This document shows positions 10,010 through 20,653 of a DNA stretch of 64,000 bases, one piece after another; the stretch's first letter is position 1; every line of letters starts with the position of its first letter. The DNA is taken from the NCBI GenBank assembly GCA_947683425.1, contig CANTUQ010000004.1:7292001-7356000 (forward strand), in the 5' to 3' direction. The position numbers and the translations under genes are program-made. The DNA comes from Excoecaria cochinchinensis (Eukaryota; Streptophyta; Magnoliopsida; Malpighiales; Euphorbiaceae). Under the pieces are notes generated by a model that was given only the letters and a program-made list of their open reading frames with translations, made no database searches and was not told the DNA's origin.

Positions 10010-12457
10010 TTACAATAAAAGAACCCAACGAATTAATCTAGGCTTAGCATCTTTTTTAGCAAATAAGTACCTTAGTGCTACATGATCCGTATAGATGATT
10101 ACTTTAGATCCTAACAAATAAGACCTAAACTTATCACATGCATAGACAACCGCTAACATTTCTTTTTCAATAGTTGTGTAATTTACTTGAGGTGATGACA
10201 ATGTATGGCTAGCATAGTAAATCACATGCAAATGTTTACCTTGTCTTTGTCCTAACACACATCTAACAGCATGATCACTTGCATCACACATAATTTCAAA
10301 AGGTAATTCCCAATTAGGAGAAATAATTATGGGTGCACTTACAAGAGCATTCTTTAAGGTATCAAAAGCTTGCATACATGCATGAGAAAATTCAAAAGGT
10401 ACATCCTTAACTAACAAATTAGTTAAAGGCTTAGCAATTAAGGAAAAGTCCTTTATAAATCTTCTATAAAAACCAGCATGTCCCAAAAATGACCTTACAC
10501 CCTTAAGTGTAGTTGGTGGAGGTAATTTCTCCATCAATTCCGTTTTAGCTCTATCTACCTCAATCCCTTTACTTGAAATTTTATGGCTTAGAACTATTCC
10601 TTCTTCAACCATAAAATAACATTTCTCCCAATTTAGTACCAAATTAGTCTCCTCACATCTAGCCAATACTTTATCTAAATTACTTAAACATAACTCAAAT
10701 GAGTCCCCATACACAGAAAAATCATCCATGAACACTTCCATGATGTCTTCTATCATATCCCCAAAAATAGAAGTCATGCACCTTTGAAAAGTTGCTGGTG
10801 CATTACATAGCCCAAATGGCATTCTTCTATAGGCAAAAGCCCCATATGGACAAGTAAAGGTGATTTTTTCTTGGTCACTAGGGTATATAAATATTTGGAA
10901 ATATCCCGAATAACCATCTAGAAAGCAATAATGAGAGTGGCCAGCTATCCTTTCTAACATTTGGTCAATGAATGGTAAAGGAAAATGATCCTTCGTAGTG
11001 GCCGAATTCAACTTCCTATAGTCAATACACACCCTCCAACCGGTGGTGGTTCTAGTAAGAATCAAATCCCCAACCTCATTTCTAACTACCGTCATACCCC
11101 CTTTCTTTTGTACACAATGAATAGGACTTACCCAAGAACTATTCGAAATCGGATAGATAATCCCAGCATCTAATAACTTAATGACTTCTTTTTTAACCAC
11201 TTCTTTCATATTGGGATTAAGTCTTCTTTGTCTATCAGCTTTTGGTTGACATTCATCTACCATGTTAATCCTATGCATGACTACATTAGGACTAATTCCT
11301 TTTAAATCAGAAATTTGCCAACCCATACTCTTTATCCTCTTTCTAATAACTTCTAACAATGAAGACTCTTGTGCACTAGTGAGTTTGTTAGAAATAATAA
11401 TAGGTAAAGTATGATTTGGACCAAGAAATGCATACCTCAAATGACTAGGTAGCTCTTTCAACTCTACATTAGGAGGACTTGCAATGGAAGGTGGCAATGG
11501 TGCTTCATTTCTATATAAAAGTTCAGGCCTTGAGCTCTTTTGCTCCACCTTTTCATGCACTTCTTCTTCAAAATGGACCTCCTGTTGACCTGCATTGTCT
11601 AACACTTCCAAAACACAAGCATCAATGACATCTATTTTTATGCACACATTCTCATCCATGGGATATTTTAGGGCCTTATCAATATGATATTCCACACTAT
11701 CTTCCCCCACTTTTAAAATTAAAGTTCCCTCATAGATATCAACCAAAGCCCTACCAGTTCTCATGAAAGGTCTTCCTAATATCAATGGGCATTTTACATC
11801 ATATGCAAAATCTAGAATAACAAAGTCAGCAGGTTGAATGAACTTATCAACTTTCACAAGCACATCTTCCACTATGCCATATGGTTTCTTAATAGATTGA
11901 TCAGCCAATTGCAAAACCATAGAAGTAGGTTTAATATAGTCCAACCCTAACTTCTTAAAGATAGTCAAAGGCATAAGATTTATACTTGCCCCCAAATCAT
12001 ATAAACATTTAGGAAAATCAACATCCCCTAAAGTGCAAGGAATAGTAAAACTACCATTATCCTTAAGCTTAGTAGGCAAATTATTAGAAATTATTGAACT
12101 ACATGCCTCAGTCAACTCTATAGTGGATATATCCTCCCAACTTCTTTTCTTAGAAATTAAGTCTTTTAGGAATTTTGCATAGTTAGGAATTTGTGTAATG
12201 GCCTCAATAAAATTCAAATTTATGTGTAAATGTTTCAATTTATCAATAAAAGACTGGAATTGCTTATCTTGGTGTTGCTGCTTTAAGCATTGTGGAAATG
12301 GCGGACGAGGTTGAAAAACTAGTGGAGTTTGTGCTTTGGTCACCCCTTCTGTTGCGCCCGCGAATGGTGTCACACTCGCGAGAGTAGGCAGATTCTCATT
12401 GCTCACGCTCGCGAAAGGTAGTGCGCTTACGATGTCTGCCTGCCTCTCTTCTATCAC
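10010..12457 (-). CDS. Athila protease-reverse transcriptase-RNase H of element B
   Basis: An open frame of 815 codons. Protease lies at about residues 140-240 with DLGASINLMP (catalytic Asp) and LILGRPFMRTGRALVD. RT lies at about 370-640 with KKGGMTVV, RVCIDYRKLN, the FxDD box FMDDFSVYG and FLGHAGFYRRF. RNase H follows with CDASD, TIEKEMLAVVYA and YTDH, then a stop after RWVLLL where related proteins continue, so the C-terminal end of RNase H and the link to integrase (10009-9792) are cut off. The first 40 or so codons are read from GC-palindrome DNA (12340-12457), so the true N-terminus is uncertain; the gag-pro junction is lost in the degenerate stretch to 12709. The enzymatic core residues look intact. 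Confidence 0.88.
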   Translation of the reverse strand: MIEERQADIVSALPFASVSNENLPTLASVTPFAGATEGVTKAQTPLVFQPRPPFPQCLKQQHQDKQFQSFIDKLKHLHINLNFIEAITQIPNYAKFLKDLISKKRSWEDISTIELTEACSSIISNNLPTKLKDNGSFTIPCTLGDVDFPKCLYDLGASINLMPLTIFKKLGLDYIKPTSMVLQLADQSIKKPYGIVEDVLVKVDKFIQPADFVILDFAYDVKCPLILGRPFMRTGRALVDIYEGTLILKVGEDSVEYHIDKALKYPMDENVCIKIDVIDACVLEVLDNAGQQEVHFEEEVHEKVEQKSSRPELLYRNEAPLPPSIASPPNVELKELPSHLRYAFLGPNHTLPIIISNKLTSAQESSLLEVIRKRIKSMGWQISDLKGISPNVVMHRINMVDECQPKADRQRRLNPNMKEVVKKEVIKLLDAGIIYPISNSSWVSPIHCVQKKGGMTVVRNEVGDLILTRTTTGWRVCIDYRKLNSATTKDHFPLPFIDQMLERIAGHSHYCFLDGYSGYFQIFIYPSDQEKITFTCPYGAFAYRRMPFGLCNAPATFQRCMTSIFGDMIEDIMEVFMDDFSVYGDSFELCLSNLDKVLARCEETNLVLNWEKCYFMVEEGIVLSHKISSKGIEVDRAKTELMEKLPPPTTLKGVRSFLGHAGFYRRFIKDFSLIAKPLTNLLVKDVPFEFSHACMQAFDTLKNALVSAPIIISPNWELPFEIMCDASDHAVRCVLGQRQGKHLHVIYYASHTLSSPQVNYTTIEKEMLAVVYACDKFRSYLLGSKVIIYTDHVALRYLFAKKDAKPRLIRWVLLL

Positions 12458-12500
12458 GCTCGCGACCGGTGTCGCGCTCGCGATAGACGGTTCATGCTTC
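12340..12500 (-). repeat. GC palindrome words at the B gag-protease junction
   Basis: About six imperfect copies of the TGTCGCG-NN-CGCGACA word, for example TGTCGCGCTCGCGATA near 12470-12485, spaced irregularly. Part of the block is translated in frame at the start of the protease ORF. It is a third location of the word inside this one element. Confidence 0.7.
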
Positions 12501-12709
12501 TGAAAATTCTTTTATTTTTCCTGCACATACTCATCCATATTAGTAGAAACAAATTCATTGTTATAGGATTTACCTGACCACAATTTAATGTCTTTAAGAT
12601 GTTCCCTTGGATTCTCTTCTGTATTACTTGGTAGATTTCCTTGCATTTGTGAAGGTAAAACCTTAGTAATTTGCCCTATTTGCACTTCCAAGTTATGGAT
12701 GGATGAGGC
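12501..12709 (-). other. Degenerate gag-protease linker of element B
   Basis: No intact frame. Translation fragments resemble the variable region after the gag zinc knuckle. The stretch links the gag remnant to the protease ORF. Confidence 0.5.
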
Positions 12710-13946
12710 TTAATTTTTAGTGATTTGATCAAACTTTGTTTCTAGCCTCTTTTGGTTCTCTTCTTGTGAACTAAACTTTAGGTTAATCCCCTCTAAGAAA
12801 CTATCCATTTTAACCTCTAAAGCTCCAAACCTATCTTGTTGAAATCCTACACCCCTATTTTGGTTACTACTATTCCCCCATGAAAAATTAGGATGGCTTC
12901 TCCAACCAGGGTTATATGTATTTGAGTATGGGTTACCACGCCCTTGCCCTTGGATAAAGCTAACTTGTTCTTCCGTACTAGCTATCCCCAAACTACATAC
13001 CTCACTTGTATGACCTTGTTGGCCACAAATGGTGTATACCTTTTGAGAACTACCCCCCATTCCTAGGCTATTAATCTTTTAAGTTAAAGCCTCAATTTGG
13101 GCTTGTAAGGCTACCACAAAATCTATTAAATGTACCCCCCTAGCATTAGAATTAGATTCTCTTACTCTTTCGGTGGGCCACATATATACAATTGTTCATA
13201 GCCATCTCTTCTAACAATTCAAAAGCAGCTTCTGTTGTTTTCCTCATAAGTGAGCCACCAACTGCAGCATCTATGGTACCCCTAGTTTTAGGGTTCACTC
13301 CATTATAGAAAGTTTGCATTAGCAACTCCCTTGGAAGGTTATGGTGAGGACACATTCTCTACAATTCTTTAAATCTCTCCCAATCTTCATATAAAGACTC
13401 ATTATCATGTTGCACAAAAGTTGCGATATCTTTTATAATTTTTGCAGTTTTAGCTAGAGAAAAGTATTTTGATAAAAAAGCTTGGGCCAATTGGTCCCAA
13501 GTGGTTATTGACCCTCTAGTTAGTGAATTCAACCAAGTCTTGGCTTTATCCTTCAAAGTGAAAGCAAAAAGCCTAAGTTTAATTGCATCAGCCGAAACTC
13601 TATTAATTTTAAAAGTATCACATATTTCCAAGAAATTTGCCAAATGAGCATTAAGATCCTCATTTGCCAAATCATAAAATTGAATGCTATTTTGAATCAT
13701 TTGCAAAAGAGAAGGTTTTATTTCAAATTGGTTAGCATTTACCGTAGGCCTTACCACACCTTATTGAGCACCACTCAATGCGAGTGTAGCAAAATCCATC
13801 AACCTTGGTGGATTCTCCTCTTCAGCCATAATAGGTCTCTTATTCTTATTCTTCCTTTTGTTGGATTTTCGGTTACTTAACAAATATCTTTCTATATCAG
13901 GATTCAAAGGTTCAAGCTCTTCTTGAGAACTCCTTGTACTAGGCAT
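12710..13946 (-). pseudogene. Athila gag of element B (broken)
   Basis: Starts with MPSTRSSQEE at 13946 and shows the capsid-type block with FKINRVSADAIKLRLF, FTLKDKAKTWLNSL and TWDQLAQAFLSKYF, a typical retrotransposon gag signature, followed by LMQTFYNGVNPKTR. A zinc-knuckle remnant reads YTICGQQGHTSEVC: the first Cys of C-x2-C-x4-H-x4-C is Tyr. Stops at about 13758, 13356 and 13150 divide the gene into four pieces. Gag would coat the RNA in cytoplasmic particles; this copy cannot encode a full protein. Confidence 0.85.
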
Positions 13947-14048
13947 GAACTATCAAATCCTGTAAAACTAATACAAAACAAAACTAAGTAAATATTGTAA
14001 TCCAAAATCCTAAATCAAGATTCATAATGGCAATAAATAATCATACAT

Positions 14049-14066
14049 TCCCCGGCAACGGCGCCA
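14049..14066 (-). other. Primer-binding site of element B (tRNA-Asp type)
   Basis: Sense strand TGGCGCCGTTGCCGGGGA, i.e. the complement of the 3' end of plant tRNA-Asp. It is separated from the 5' LTR by a few bases (14067-14072). This primer site is characteristic of Athila-type elements. Confidence 0.92.
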
Positions 14067-14072
14067 AAAACT

Positions 14073-15493
14073 TGTTAGCCTATTTCTAAGTGCTAATTTT
14101 GCAAGTATACGGTGTACCGGTTATAGTACAAAAGATGTCGATCCCATGAGGAATGTGATAAATATTACACACTATTATTACTCAATTTTAATCTTGTTTA
14201 CAATGATCATAAATTTTATGAATGAAAGTCGAAATACTATGTTTAATACTATCTAACCTAATTATTGATTATCGGAGAAGACAAATGATTAATGATGATA
14301 AAGTAATAATAAATAGAACATGAAGTGATTATTCTTGATTATAAGTATATTCTTATCATGCAAGCCAAGTTGAATAAGATTCTAATTTACTCTCTCGACA
14401 TAAACTAGAGTGCCTAAAACATGCATTTATAATTCTAACTCACAATTTTCATTAATCAATTAGAGTGTTATACATGAAAATTTCAGGAATAATAAACAAC
14501 CTATAACCACCATCTAATATTATTATTTCTCAAATAATACTTCAATGATGAACTATTAGATTTAAGTAAGAATTTATCTTTCAACTAAACACTTACTTAT
14601 AATGATCATGCATAAAAATACTAATAGAAAATTCTACAAGAAAGAATATCAAATTGATATGAATAACAAAATATAACATTAAAGATTCAAGTTCATAAAT
14701 GCATCATTCAATAATTACAAAGAAGAAGTTAAAGATAAGAAATAAAGAAGGAGAACTCTCAACCCTTTTCCCTTTCACAAAGGATATCTTCTTCTTTATA
14801 AGAAATCTTCTCTTCAAAACATAAAAATCCTAACTTAAAACTTTAACTAAAGAAATGTACTCTCAAACTTACAGAAATTCTTAATTAAAAATTCAACTCC
14901 TTAAAATTATAGTTAAATGTTACATTTATAGAGTTGTAAAAGTTGTGTCCTTTCAAGTGTCTCTTCAAAAGGTTGCAAGACTTGGGTGAAAGACATGACA
15001 TTTCAAAGCAAAGTTTGAAATCAACTTCCCAACATTCCTTTCTGTCGCACTCGCGGAAGAGCATGCCTTCTTCTTCGCTCCACCTTCTTTGCGCTGGCTC
15101 TTCTCCGCGGGATGTCACGACCTCGTGACGTGCCGCCTTGCTCGTGACAACGCAAGCTAGTTTCCTTTCTTCTTCTCTTTGGCTCTCTTCATTGGCGCGT
15201 CTTGTCCCGCTTGCGATAGATTACTTCTTCTCCTTTGCTTTCTTCTCTTCCTTTATTCTTTCCCTCTTTGTTTGGCACTTCCTATTGTGCTCGCGATGCT
15301 GGTCGTGCTAGCGATAGATTCTTCTCTTCCTTAGCTCATTTTTGCTCCCTTTTCCTATTTTTTCCATTTTCTCCTACACACAAAACTTAAATAAAAACAT
15401 AAAACATATCTAATTATAACATAATTAGCTACAAATAAACATTATTGTAACCCCAAAACATAGATTAAATATGAGCTATTTAGGCACATATCA
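14073..15493 (-). repeat. 5' LTR of element B
   Basis: Colinear with 2971-4396. It begins TGTTAGCC and ends CATATCA on the plus strand. TATAAATG lies at 14923-14930 (minus). The GC palindromes are present but eroded by C-to-T and G-to-A changes, for example near 15041-15056 and 15207-15220. The 15494-15498 CTCAC duplication follows directly. Confidence 0.95.
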
Positions 15494-16621
15494 CTCACTC
15501 CTTTATCCGTTCCTATATGGAAATGGGATGATATCGCCATGGATTTTGTGTCGGGTTTGCCGGTGACTCAGCGGAAGCATGATTCGGTTTGGGTGATTAT
15601 GGATTGGCTCACCAAGTCAGCTCATTTTCTATCGGTCAGAGTGGACTACTGGATGGATAAGTTGGCCAGTGTTTATGTGGATGAGGTGGTATGACTGCAT
15701 GGTGTGCTGTTGTCGATAGTGTCAGATCGGGATCCAAGGTTTACATCTAAGTTCTGGAAGGAATTGCAAAGAGCTTTGGGTACTAAGTTGAATTTAACAT
15801 GACATTTCATCCTCAGACAGATGGTCAGTCCGAGCGGGTTATCCAGATTTTGGAAGATATGCCTCGGGCTTGTGCTTTGGATTTTTCTGGCAGTTGGGAC
15901 AAGTATGTGCGGCTTATGGAGTTTACCTACAATAATAGCTATCAGTCAAGCATTGGGATGTCACTATTTGAAGCTTTGTATGGTCGACCGTGTAGGACTC
16001 CGGTTTGTTGGACAGAGTTGACTGAGAGATCTTTTATTGGGCCAGAGATGATTAAAGATACAGAGGAGAAGATCAGAGTTATGCAATGGAATCTGAAAGT
16101 GGCTAAAGAAAAATAGAAATCTTATGCCAATTTGAAGAGAAAGGATATTCGGTTTGAGGTCGGGGACAAAGTTTTCCTTAAGGTGTCGCTTTGGAGGAAA
16201 GTATTGCGGTTTGGCAAGAAAGGTAAACTTAGTCCTCGGTTCATTAGGCCTTTTGAGGTTTTTGAGAGAGTTGGTCCGATAGCCTATAGATTGGCTTTAT
16301 CGATGGAGTTGGCTAAGATGCATAATGTCTTCCATGTCTCCATGCTTCGACAGTACTGATCGGATCCATCGTATGTGTTGTCGGTTTAGGACGTTCAAAT
16401 TCAGTCGGATTATTCATATGATGAGGAACTGAAGGCTATTACAGCTCAGGAAGTGAAGTAGTTGAAAAGTAAGCAAGTTCCTCTAGTTAAGGTTCTTTAG
16501 CAGCATCATGGAGTTGAGGAAGCGACTTGGGAACAAGAGGTGACTATGAGGATTCAATATCCATAGTTGTTCAATTCAGGTGAGAATTTCGAGGACAAAA
16601 TTCTTGTTAGTAGGGGAGAGT
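15494..16621 (+). pseudogene. Element A pol, part 2: integrase core to chromodomain tail (broken)
   Basis: Resumes the frame interrupted by B. The integrase core has WKWDDIAMDFVSGLP (first Asp), SIVSDRDPRF (second Asp) and FHPQTDGQSERVIQ (Glu). The C-terminal module follows with GDKVFLKVS and GKLSPRFI, and then a chromodomain-like tail (SKQVPLVKVL...HHGVEEATWE). Breaks: stop at about 15691, a one-base deletion near 15797 (the conserved NFST-T-FHPQT region), and stops at 16115, 16357, 16387, 16459 and 16498. It is colinear with intact D pol, so the assignment to a Tekay/Del chromovirus is firm. Confidence 0.92.
16612..16621 (+). other. Polypurine tract of element A
   Basis: AGGGGAGAGT-type purine run directly before the LTR start TGTCACACCCC. 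The same tract precedes the D LTR at 47094-47103. The pol frame reads through it. Confidence 0.8.
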
Positions 16622-16929
16622 TGTCACACCCCATTTTTCCCTAGTAGTTTGAGCCATGTGTATGTGTGCATGTGTGAGTGTTTTGGCATGTGTTAATGGT
16701 ATTTTGGGTTTTATGCATGTTTTGTGGGCTTTATTAGAGTGTGGGTGCATGTTTGATATTAGGATGTGTGTGTATGGGTCTTGTTAGTGTGTGTGCATGC
16801 TCATAGGGGAGTAGTGTGTATATTAGTGAGGGTTAGTCTAGTGTGTAGTGTCTTGCTTTATTGTAGGGTGTGAATTATCAAAACCCACCAATCTCAAGGT
16901 GACATGTGGCAAGGGAAATTAAGAAGGGG

Positions 16930-16937
16930 TATATAAA
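16930..16937 (+). promoter_or_regulatory. TATA box of A LTR
   Basis: TATATAAA about 310 bp after the LTR start, followed by GAGA- then CT-rich leader DNA. It sits in the same relative place as the C box at 19278. Confidence 0.65.
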
Positions 16938-17211
16938 GAGAGGAGAGAGAAAGAGAGATTAGAATTCTTCCCTAGCTCTCCCGTTCTCTTCCTCCTTCCC
17001 TCCTTTGCTTCTTCTTTCTTCCTCTTCCTCTTGCTGCATCGTGATTCTTTCTTTTCTTGGCTGTTTTGTTGGTGGATCTTGGTAACTCTCAAGAGATTTA
17101 ATGGTAAATTAGTGGGTTTTCTCTTCTTTATCATCTTTTCTCTTATTTTGTTAGATGTGTTCTTAATCTAGGATTTTTGTGTTTGTTTGGTTCTTGGGTT
17201 TTCGGGTTTAG

Positions 17212-17291
17212 AAGCGCCTACACGTGATCCCAAGGGGAAAGAGAAGGCGAGTGGGAGCGGAGCTTGCAACTAGGAGCATAAAAATTTACAG
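17212..17291 (+). other. Conserved exon-like block in A LTR (PKGKE frame)
   Basis: Bounded by TTTAG on the left and AG/GTTTGGG on the right. One frame reads PTRDPKGKEKASGSGACN then TAG at 17271. The equivalent blocks in C (19570) and D (47656) keep the peptide with mainly third-position changes. No upstream ATG is visible in the leader, so translation is unproven. Confidence 0.5.
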
Positions 17292-17689
17292 GTTTGGGAA
17301 TTTATTTGAATTTGTGCATTTTTGTGATTTGGTATATTGAATGAATTTATGGGAATTTGAGGTTTGTTGAGCCTCATGTTAGTGCAAATGTTATGGGTTT
17401 TGGTTTGATTTAAGTTGTGATGCATTAATGATGAGTTATTGAAGCAAATTTTAAGTTTGATGAACTTTATTGCAATTTTCTGGGTTTGTCACTTTTGAGA
17501 AGTTTAATTATGTTAATTCATGATTTTGATTGTGTTAATTGTTGTAAAAGTTGTGTTTTATGTTACTTATAATGATGGGAAGGTTGATTTGAAGTAAGAC
17601 GAAGTTTGAGTTGATTTATGTTTGAGATTGGAGGTTTGGGTGATTTGGGAGTGTGATTTTCTGCAGATTTTTGCATAAGAGCTGGAAAT

Positions 17690-18015
17690 CATGACAATGT
17701 CACAAGCTCGACACTGTCATGAGATCAAGATAGAGCTCAGTGAATTCAGCCCTTGCGCGGGACCGAGCGAATATGGGCTGTCGAGCTGCCGCAGTGAGAG
17801 TTGTCTGTCACAAGCGCGACAGAGCGCTCGGCTACCAAGAGGAATTGGGCAGTCCCCTGTCGCGAGCACGTGCCTATGCACGAGCGCGATAGCTTTTGTT
17901 GGCCTTTCACTGTCACGAGCGTGACAGTGAGATGTGCTTTTATCTCCGCGTGAGCACGAAGACTGCCGTGATCACAACCTGGGGCAAGTTTTGCCTCTGT
18001 CGCAAGCGCGATACC
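17690..18015 (+). repeat. GC palindrome array in A LTR
   Basis: Irregular array of TGTCGCGAGCGCGACA-type words (for example near 17808-17822, 17858, 17908-17928, 17998-18012), many eroded by C-to-T or G-to-A changes. It is positionally equivalent to the array in C. Confidence 0.8.
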
Positions 18016-18167
18016 CCTGACTTCAATTTGAGTTTTCTTTTGTGATTTTCGATATTTCATTTCCGAACTTGTGATGCTTTTAGGTTTATACTTTGACAAT
18101 TTTATAAATTATATGAATGTGATATGATGGATTATGCATGACCTGCAAGAGTTAGTTTAGTGCATAG

Positions 18168-18649
18168 TTAGGCATGCCTAATAGAGTTCAGTAGCTGCAG
18201 GCCTCAGTTCTATTCTGGACCCTGATCAGGTCCCCGTTTGGTTCCTCAAGAACCTCAATGTGTTTAGATCTTATTTAAAATCCCCTCCAAAAAATGTTTT
18301 TGAATGAGAAAATGTGATGTTGCTTTTCGATTCGTACCCGTAAGGTACCGCCATGCGTTCACTCGTTATCCACTACTGTGAGTCTGCAGGTGTTATACTT
18401 CATTGTGTTATCTGAATGTGAATCCGAATGACTATGATTATAAGTATGTGAACCAATTATTATATGAATGTGATTATGAGCTGTTGAATGCTTATAAATG
18501 TGACTCAATTATGATTATGTCTTATGATTATCAGCTTATGCCATTATGTATGTGTTTTGCCTCGATGACCATTGTGAATGGCCATCCATGTTATTATTGT
18601 TTGTTTTCCCACTAAGCTTTATCGCTTAGCACGGGTGTTTAATCCGTGC
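18168..18649 (+). other. Hairpin chain in A LTR
   Basis: Ordered short inverted repeats: TTAGGCATGCCTAA (18168-18181), GGACC-7nt-GGTCC (18217-18233), GGTTC-CTCAA-GAACC (18240-18254), GTACC-CGTAA-GGTAC (about 18333-18347), CCATT-GTG-AATGG (about 18568-18580), CTAAGC-6nt-GCTTAG (18612-18629) and GCACGG-9nt-CCGTGC (18629-18649). The last abuts CAG/GTG, a 3' splice-like site. Confidence 0.8.
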
Positions 18650-19277
18650 AGGTGCAAAAGGTGTATAGCTTTTGGGAGAGTCGCTGCAAGTCAAGCCAAC
18701 ACAGAGGGATTAATGATAGGACTTAGCTTCTTTTTGTATTATGATTCTTTTTGTAATAGTGAGCTCTCATTGTATTTAGTCTTTTTTTCAGCTTCTGTGT
18801 AATTATTTTGGGAATATCAGAACATTTATGTAATGAATATTTTTAATCCATCTATGAATGATCAGTTTGGCTTAAAAGTTTTAAATTCCACCGTATATGT
18901 GTGTGTTTATATTATATAGATGTATATTATTGTACCGTTTTGCTTGGTGACACCCTTACTCATACGGGTTCTCACTCCATTGCAGATGAGTTCCCCTACG
19001 TATGGGTAGTGTAACGCCCTGTTCCCACCCGAGTAGTTTGAGCCTTGTGTGTGTGTGATTTTGTATATATAATGTTGGCATGTGTTATTTTGAGTATGTG
19101 TTATGGTTTAAATTATAGTATTATGCTTTTTGGGGTTTTGCTTGGGTGTGAGTGTGTGTAAGGGATTAGTGTGTGTGTAAGTGAGGTTTGGCTTAGCTGT
19201 AGTGTGGAAGTTGGAAGTAGGGTGTGAATTGGTTGAGTCCACCAATTGGAAGGTGACATGTGGCAAGGGAGTAGGCT

Positions 19278-19285
19278 TTATAAGC
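19278..19285 (+). promoter_or_regulatory. TATA box of C LTR
   Basis: TTTATAAG about 270 bp into the LTR, followed by a pyrimidine-rich leader. It is the likely start of the genomic RNA. Confidence 0.6.
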
Positions 19286-19569
19286 ATAGGAGAGGGAAAG
19301 AGTGGGGGACAACTGCCCTCTTGCCCTCTCTCGTTCTATCTTCCTCCTCCTCCACGCCATTTTCATCTTCTTTCTTCTCCTTTCTTCTTCTTCTTTGATT
19401 CTCTTTCTCTTTTGTTAGTCTTTGTTGGTGGATTTCGGCAATTCCAAGGTTTGTTGGTAAGTGTTAGTTGATTTCTTTCTTCTTTTTCCTCTTCCCATGG
19501 TTTTGTTAGGGTATGGGTGTATTTTTGGGTTAAGATTTTAAATTCTATTTTGATGGGTGTTTTGCTCAG

Positions 19570-19648
19570 AGATCCCTCATAAAGAGCCTAAGGGCAAGGA
19601 AATAGCCAGTGGAAGCGGAGCCCCGTGATTAAAGCTCAAGAATTTGAG
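19570..19648 (+). other. Conserved exon-like block in C LTR (PKGKE frame)
   Basis: Preceded by TTTTGCTCAG and followed by GTTTGGGA. One frame reads PHKEPKGKEIASGSGAP then TGA at 19626. The candidate intron upstream (19457-19569) would be phase 1 relative to this frame, as in A. No ATG is seen in the leader. Confidence 0.5.
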
Positions 19649-20046
19649 GTTTGGGAACGTTTGTCACTTTTGTGCATATTGTGTGATTTTTGTGCTTTTG
19701 TGGAAATTGTTGAAATTGATGAGATATATTGTGGGTATTTGTATCTAAATGACATGGGAGTCTATTATTTTGAGTTGAGATGCATAATTTGTGAAGAATT
19801 GAACCTAAGCATGATTTTGTATGAATTTCTAAGAGAAATTGCTGGTTTATTGAATTCTGGAATTTAATCTTGTTAATAGTGTGTTTTGATAGTAATAATT
19901 GGATTATAAGTTGGATTTTAGGTTGATTAAGATTTTGTGAATGATTAATTTGTTTGGGGTTGAGTTTTGAAGTCAATTGGAGGTTTGGGTGATTTTTGGA
20001 GTGTGAATTTCTGCAGATTTTTGCGTAAGAGCTGGAAATCATGACT

Positions 20047-20502
20047 CTGTCGCGAGCGCGATACTGTCATGAGATCGCGATAGATCTCGGTGAATTCAAC
20101 CTTCGTGTATGGCCAAGCCGCCGTAACGAGAGCTCTCCATCGCGATCATGATGCATGTCGCGAGCCCGACAGAGCGCTCAGCTGCAGAGCAGAATGGTCA
20201 GTTCTCTGTCGCGAGTGCGCGCTTGTGTGGGAACGCAACAGCTTTGGCTGGCCGCTCACTGTCGCGAGCGCGATACATGTTGCGAGTGCAATAGAGCGCT
20301 CAGCTGCCGAGCAGAATGGGCAGTTCTTTGTCTTGAGCGCACGCCCGTGCGCGAGCGCAACAGCTTTGGCTGGCCGCTCACTGTCGCGAGCACGATGCTC
20401 GTCATGAACACAACAGTAAGATGTGTTTTTGTCACTGCACGAGCGCGAAGACTGCCGTGATCACGAACTGGGGCAAGTTTCTCCCGTGTCGCGAGCGCGA
20501 TA
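20047..20502 (+). repeat. GC palindrome array in C LTR, with a 122-bp duplication
   Basis: CTGTCGCGAGCGCGA occurs at 20047-20061 and 20259-20273, and TGTCGCGAGCGCGATA at 20487-20502, with many degenerate copies between. A block containing GAGCGCTCAGCTG recurs with a period of about 122 bp (20172 and 20294), so part of the array is a tandem duplication. Minus- and plus-strand ORFs here are low-complexity translations of the array. Confidence 0.85.
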
Positions 20503-20653
20503 CCTCCTTGTTTCAATTTGAGTTTTTTTTTATGCTTTCAATGTTTAATTTCTGAACTTGTGATGTTTTTAGAATTATACATGGACAATTTTATGAATTA
20601 TATGAATGTGATTTGATGATTTATGCATGACTTGCGAGAGTCAATAAGTGGAT

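Larger units (their letters stand above)
2971..15493 (-). mobile_element. Complete Athila-type Ty3/gypsy retrotransposon B
   Basis: A 12.5-kb element on the minus strand with two LTRs of about 1.42 kb (2971-4396 and 14073-15493), a tRNA-Asp-type primer site (14049-14066), a polypurine tract (4397-4412), a 5-bp target duplication, and gag, protease-RT-RNase H, integrase and an extra env-position ORF in order. DLGASINLMP in protease, FMDDFSVYG in RT and the extra ORF after integrase are typical of the Athila lineage (non-chromovirus). gag, integrase and the third ORF have stops or frameshifts, so this copy is probably not autonomous. It lies inside the integrase gene of element A. Confidence 0.93.
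16622..19009 (+). repeat. 3' LTR of element A (last bases lost to element C)
   Basis: Starts TGTCACACCCC. It runs through a TATA box (16930), a CT-rich leader, an exon-like block (17212-17291), a GC palindrome array (about 17690-18015) and the hairpin chain (18168-18649). Its end, ...CCTACGTATGGGTAG, stops just short of the GTGTTACA terminus expected from the D LTR, exactly where the LTR of element C begins. Element C therefore inserted into its last few bases. Confidence 0.9.

Noticed and set aside
14049..14066. Sequence like a tRNA 3' end
   Set aside because: Only the 18-nt primer-binding complement is present; there is no cloverleaf around it. It is annotated as primer site.
20090..20516. 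ORFs over the palindrome array of C, both strands
   Set aside because: Translations of TCGCGAGCGCGA words; frames are not shared with the A array.
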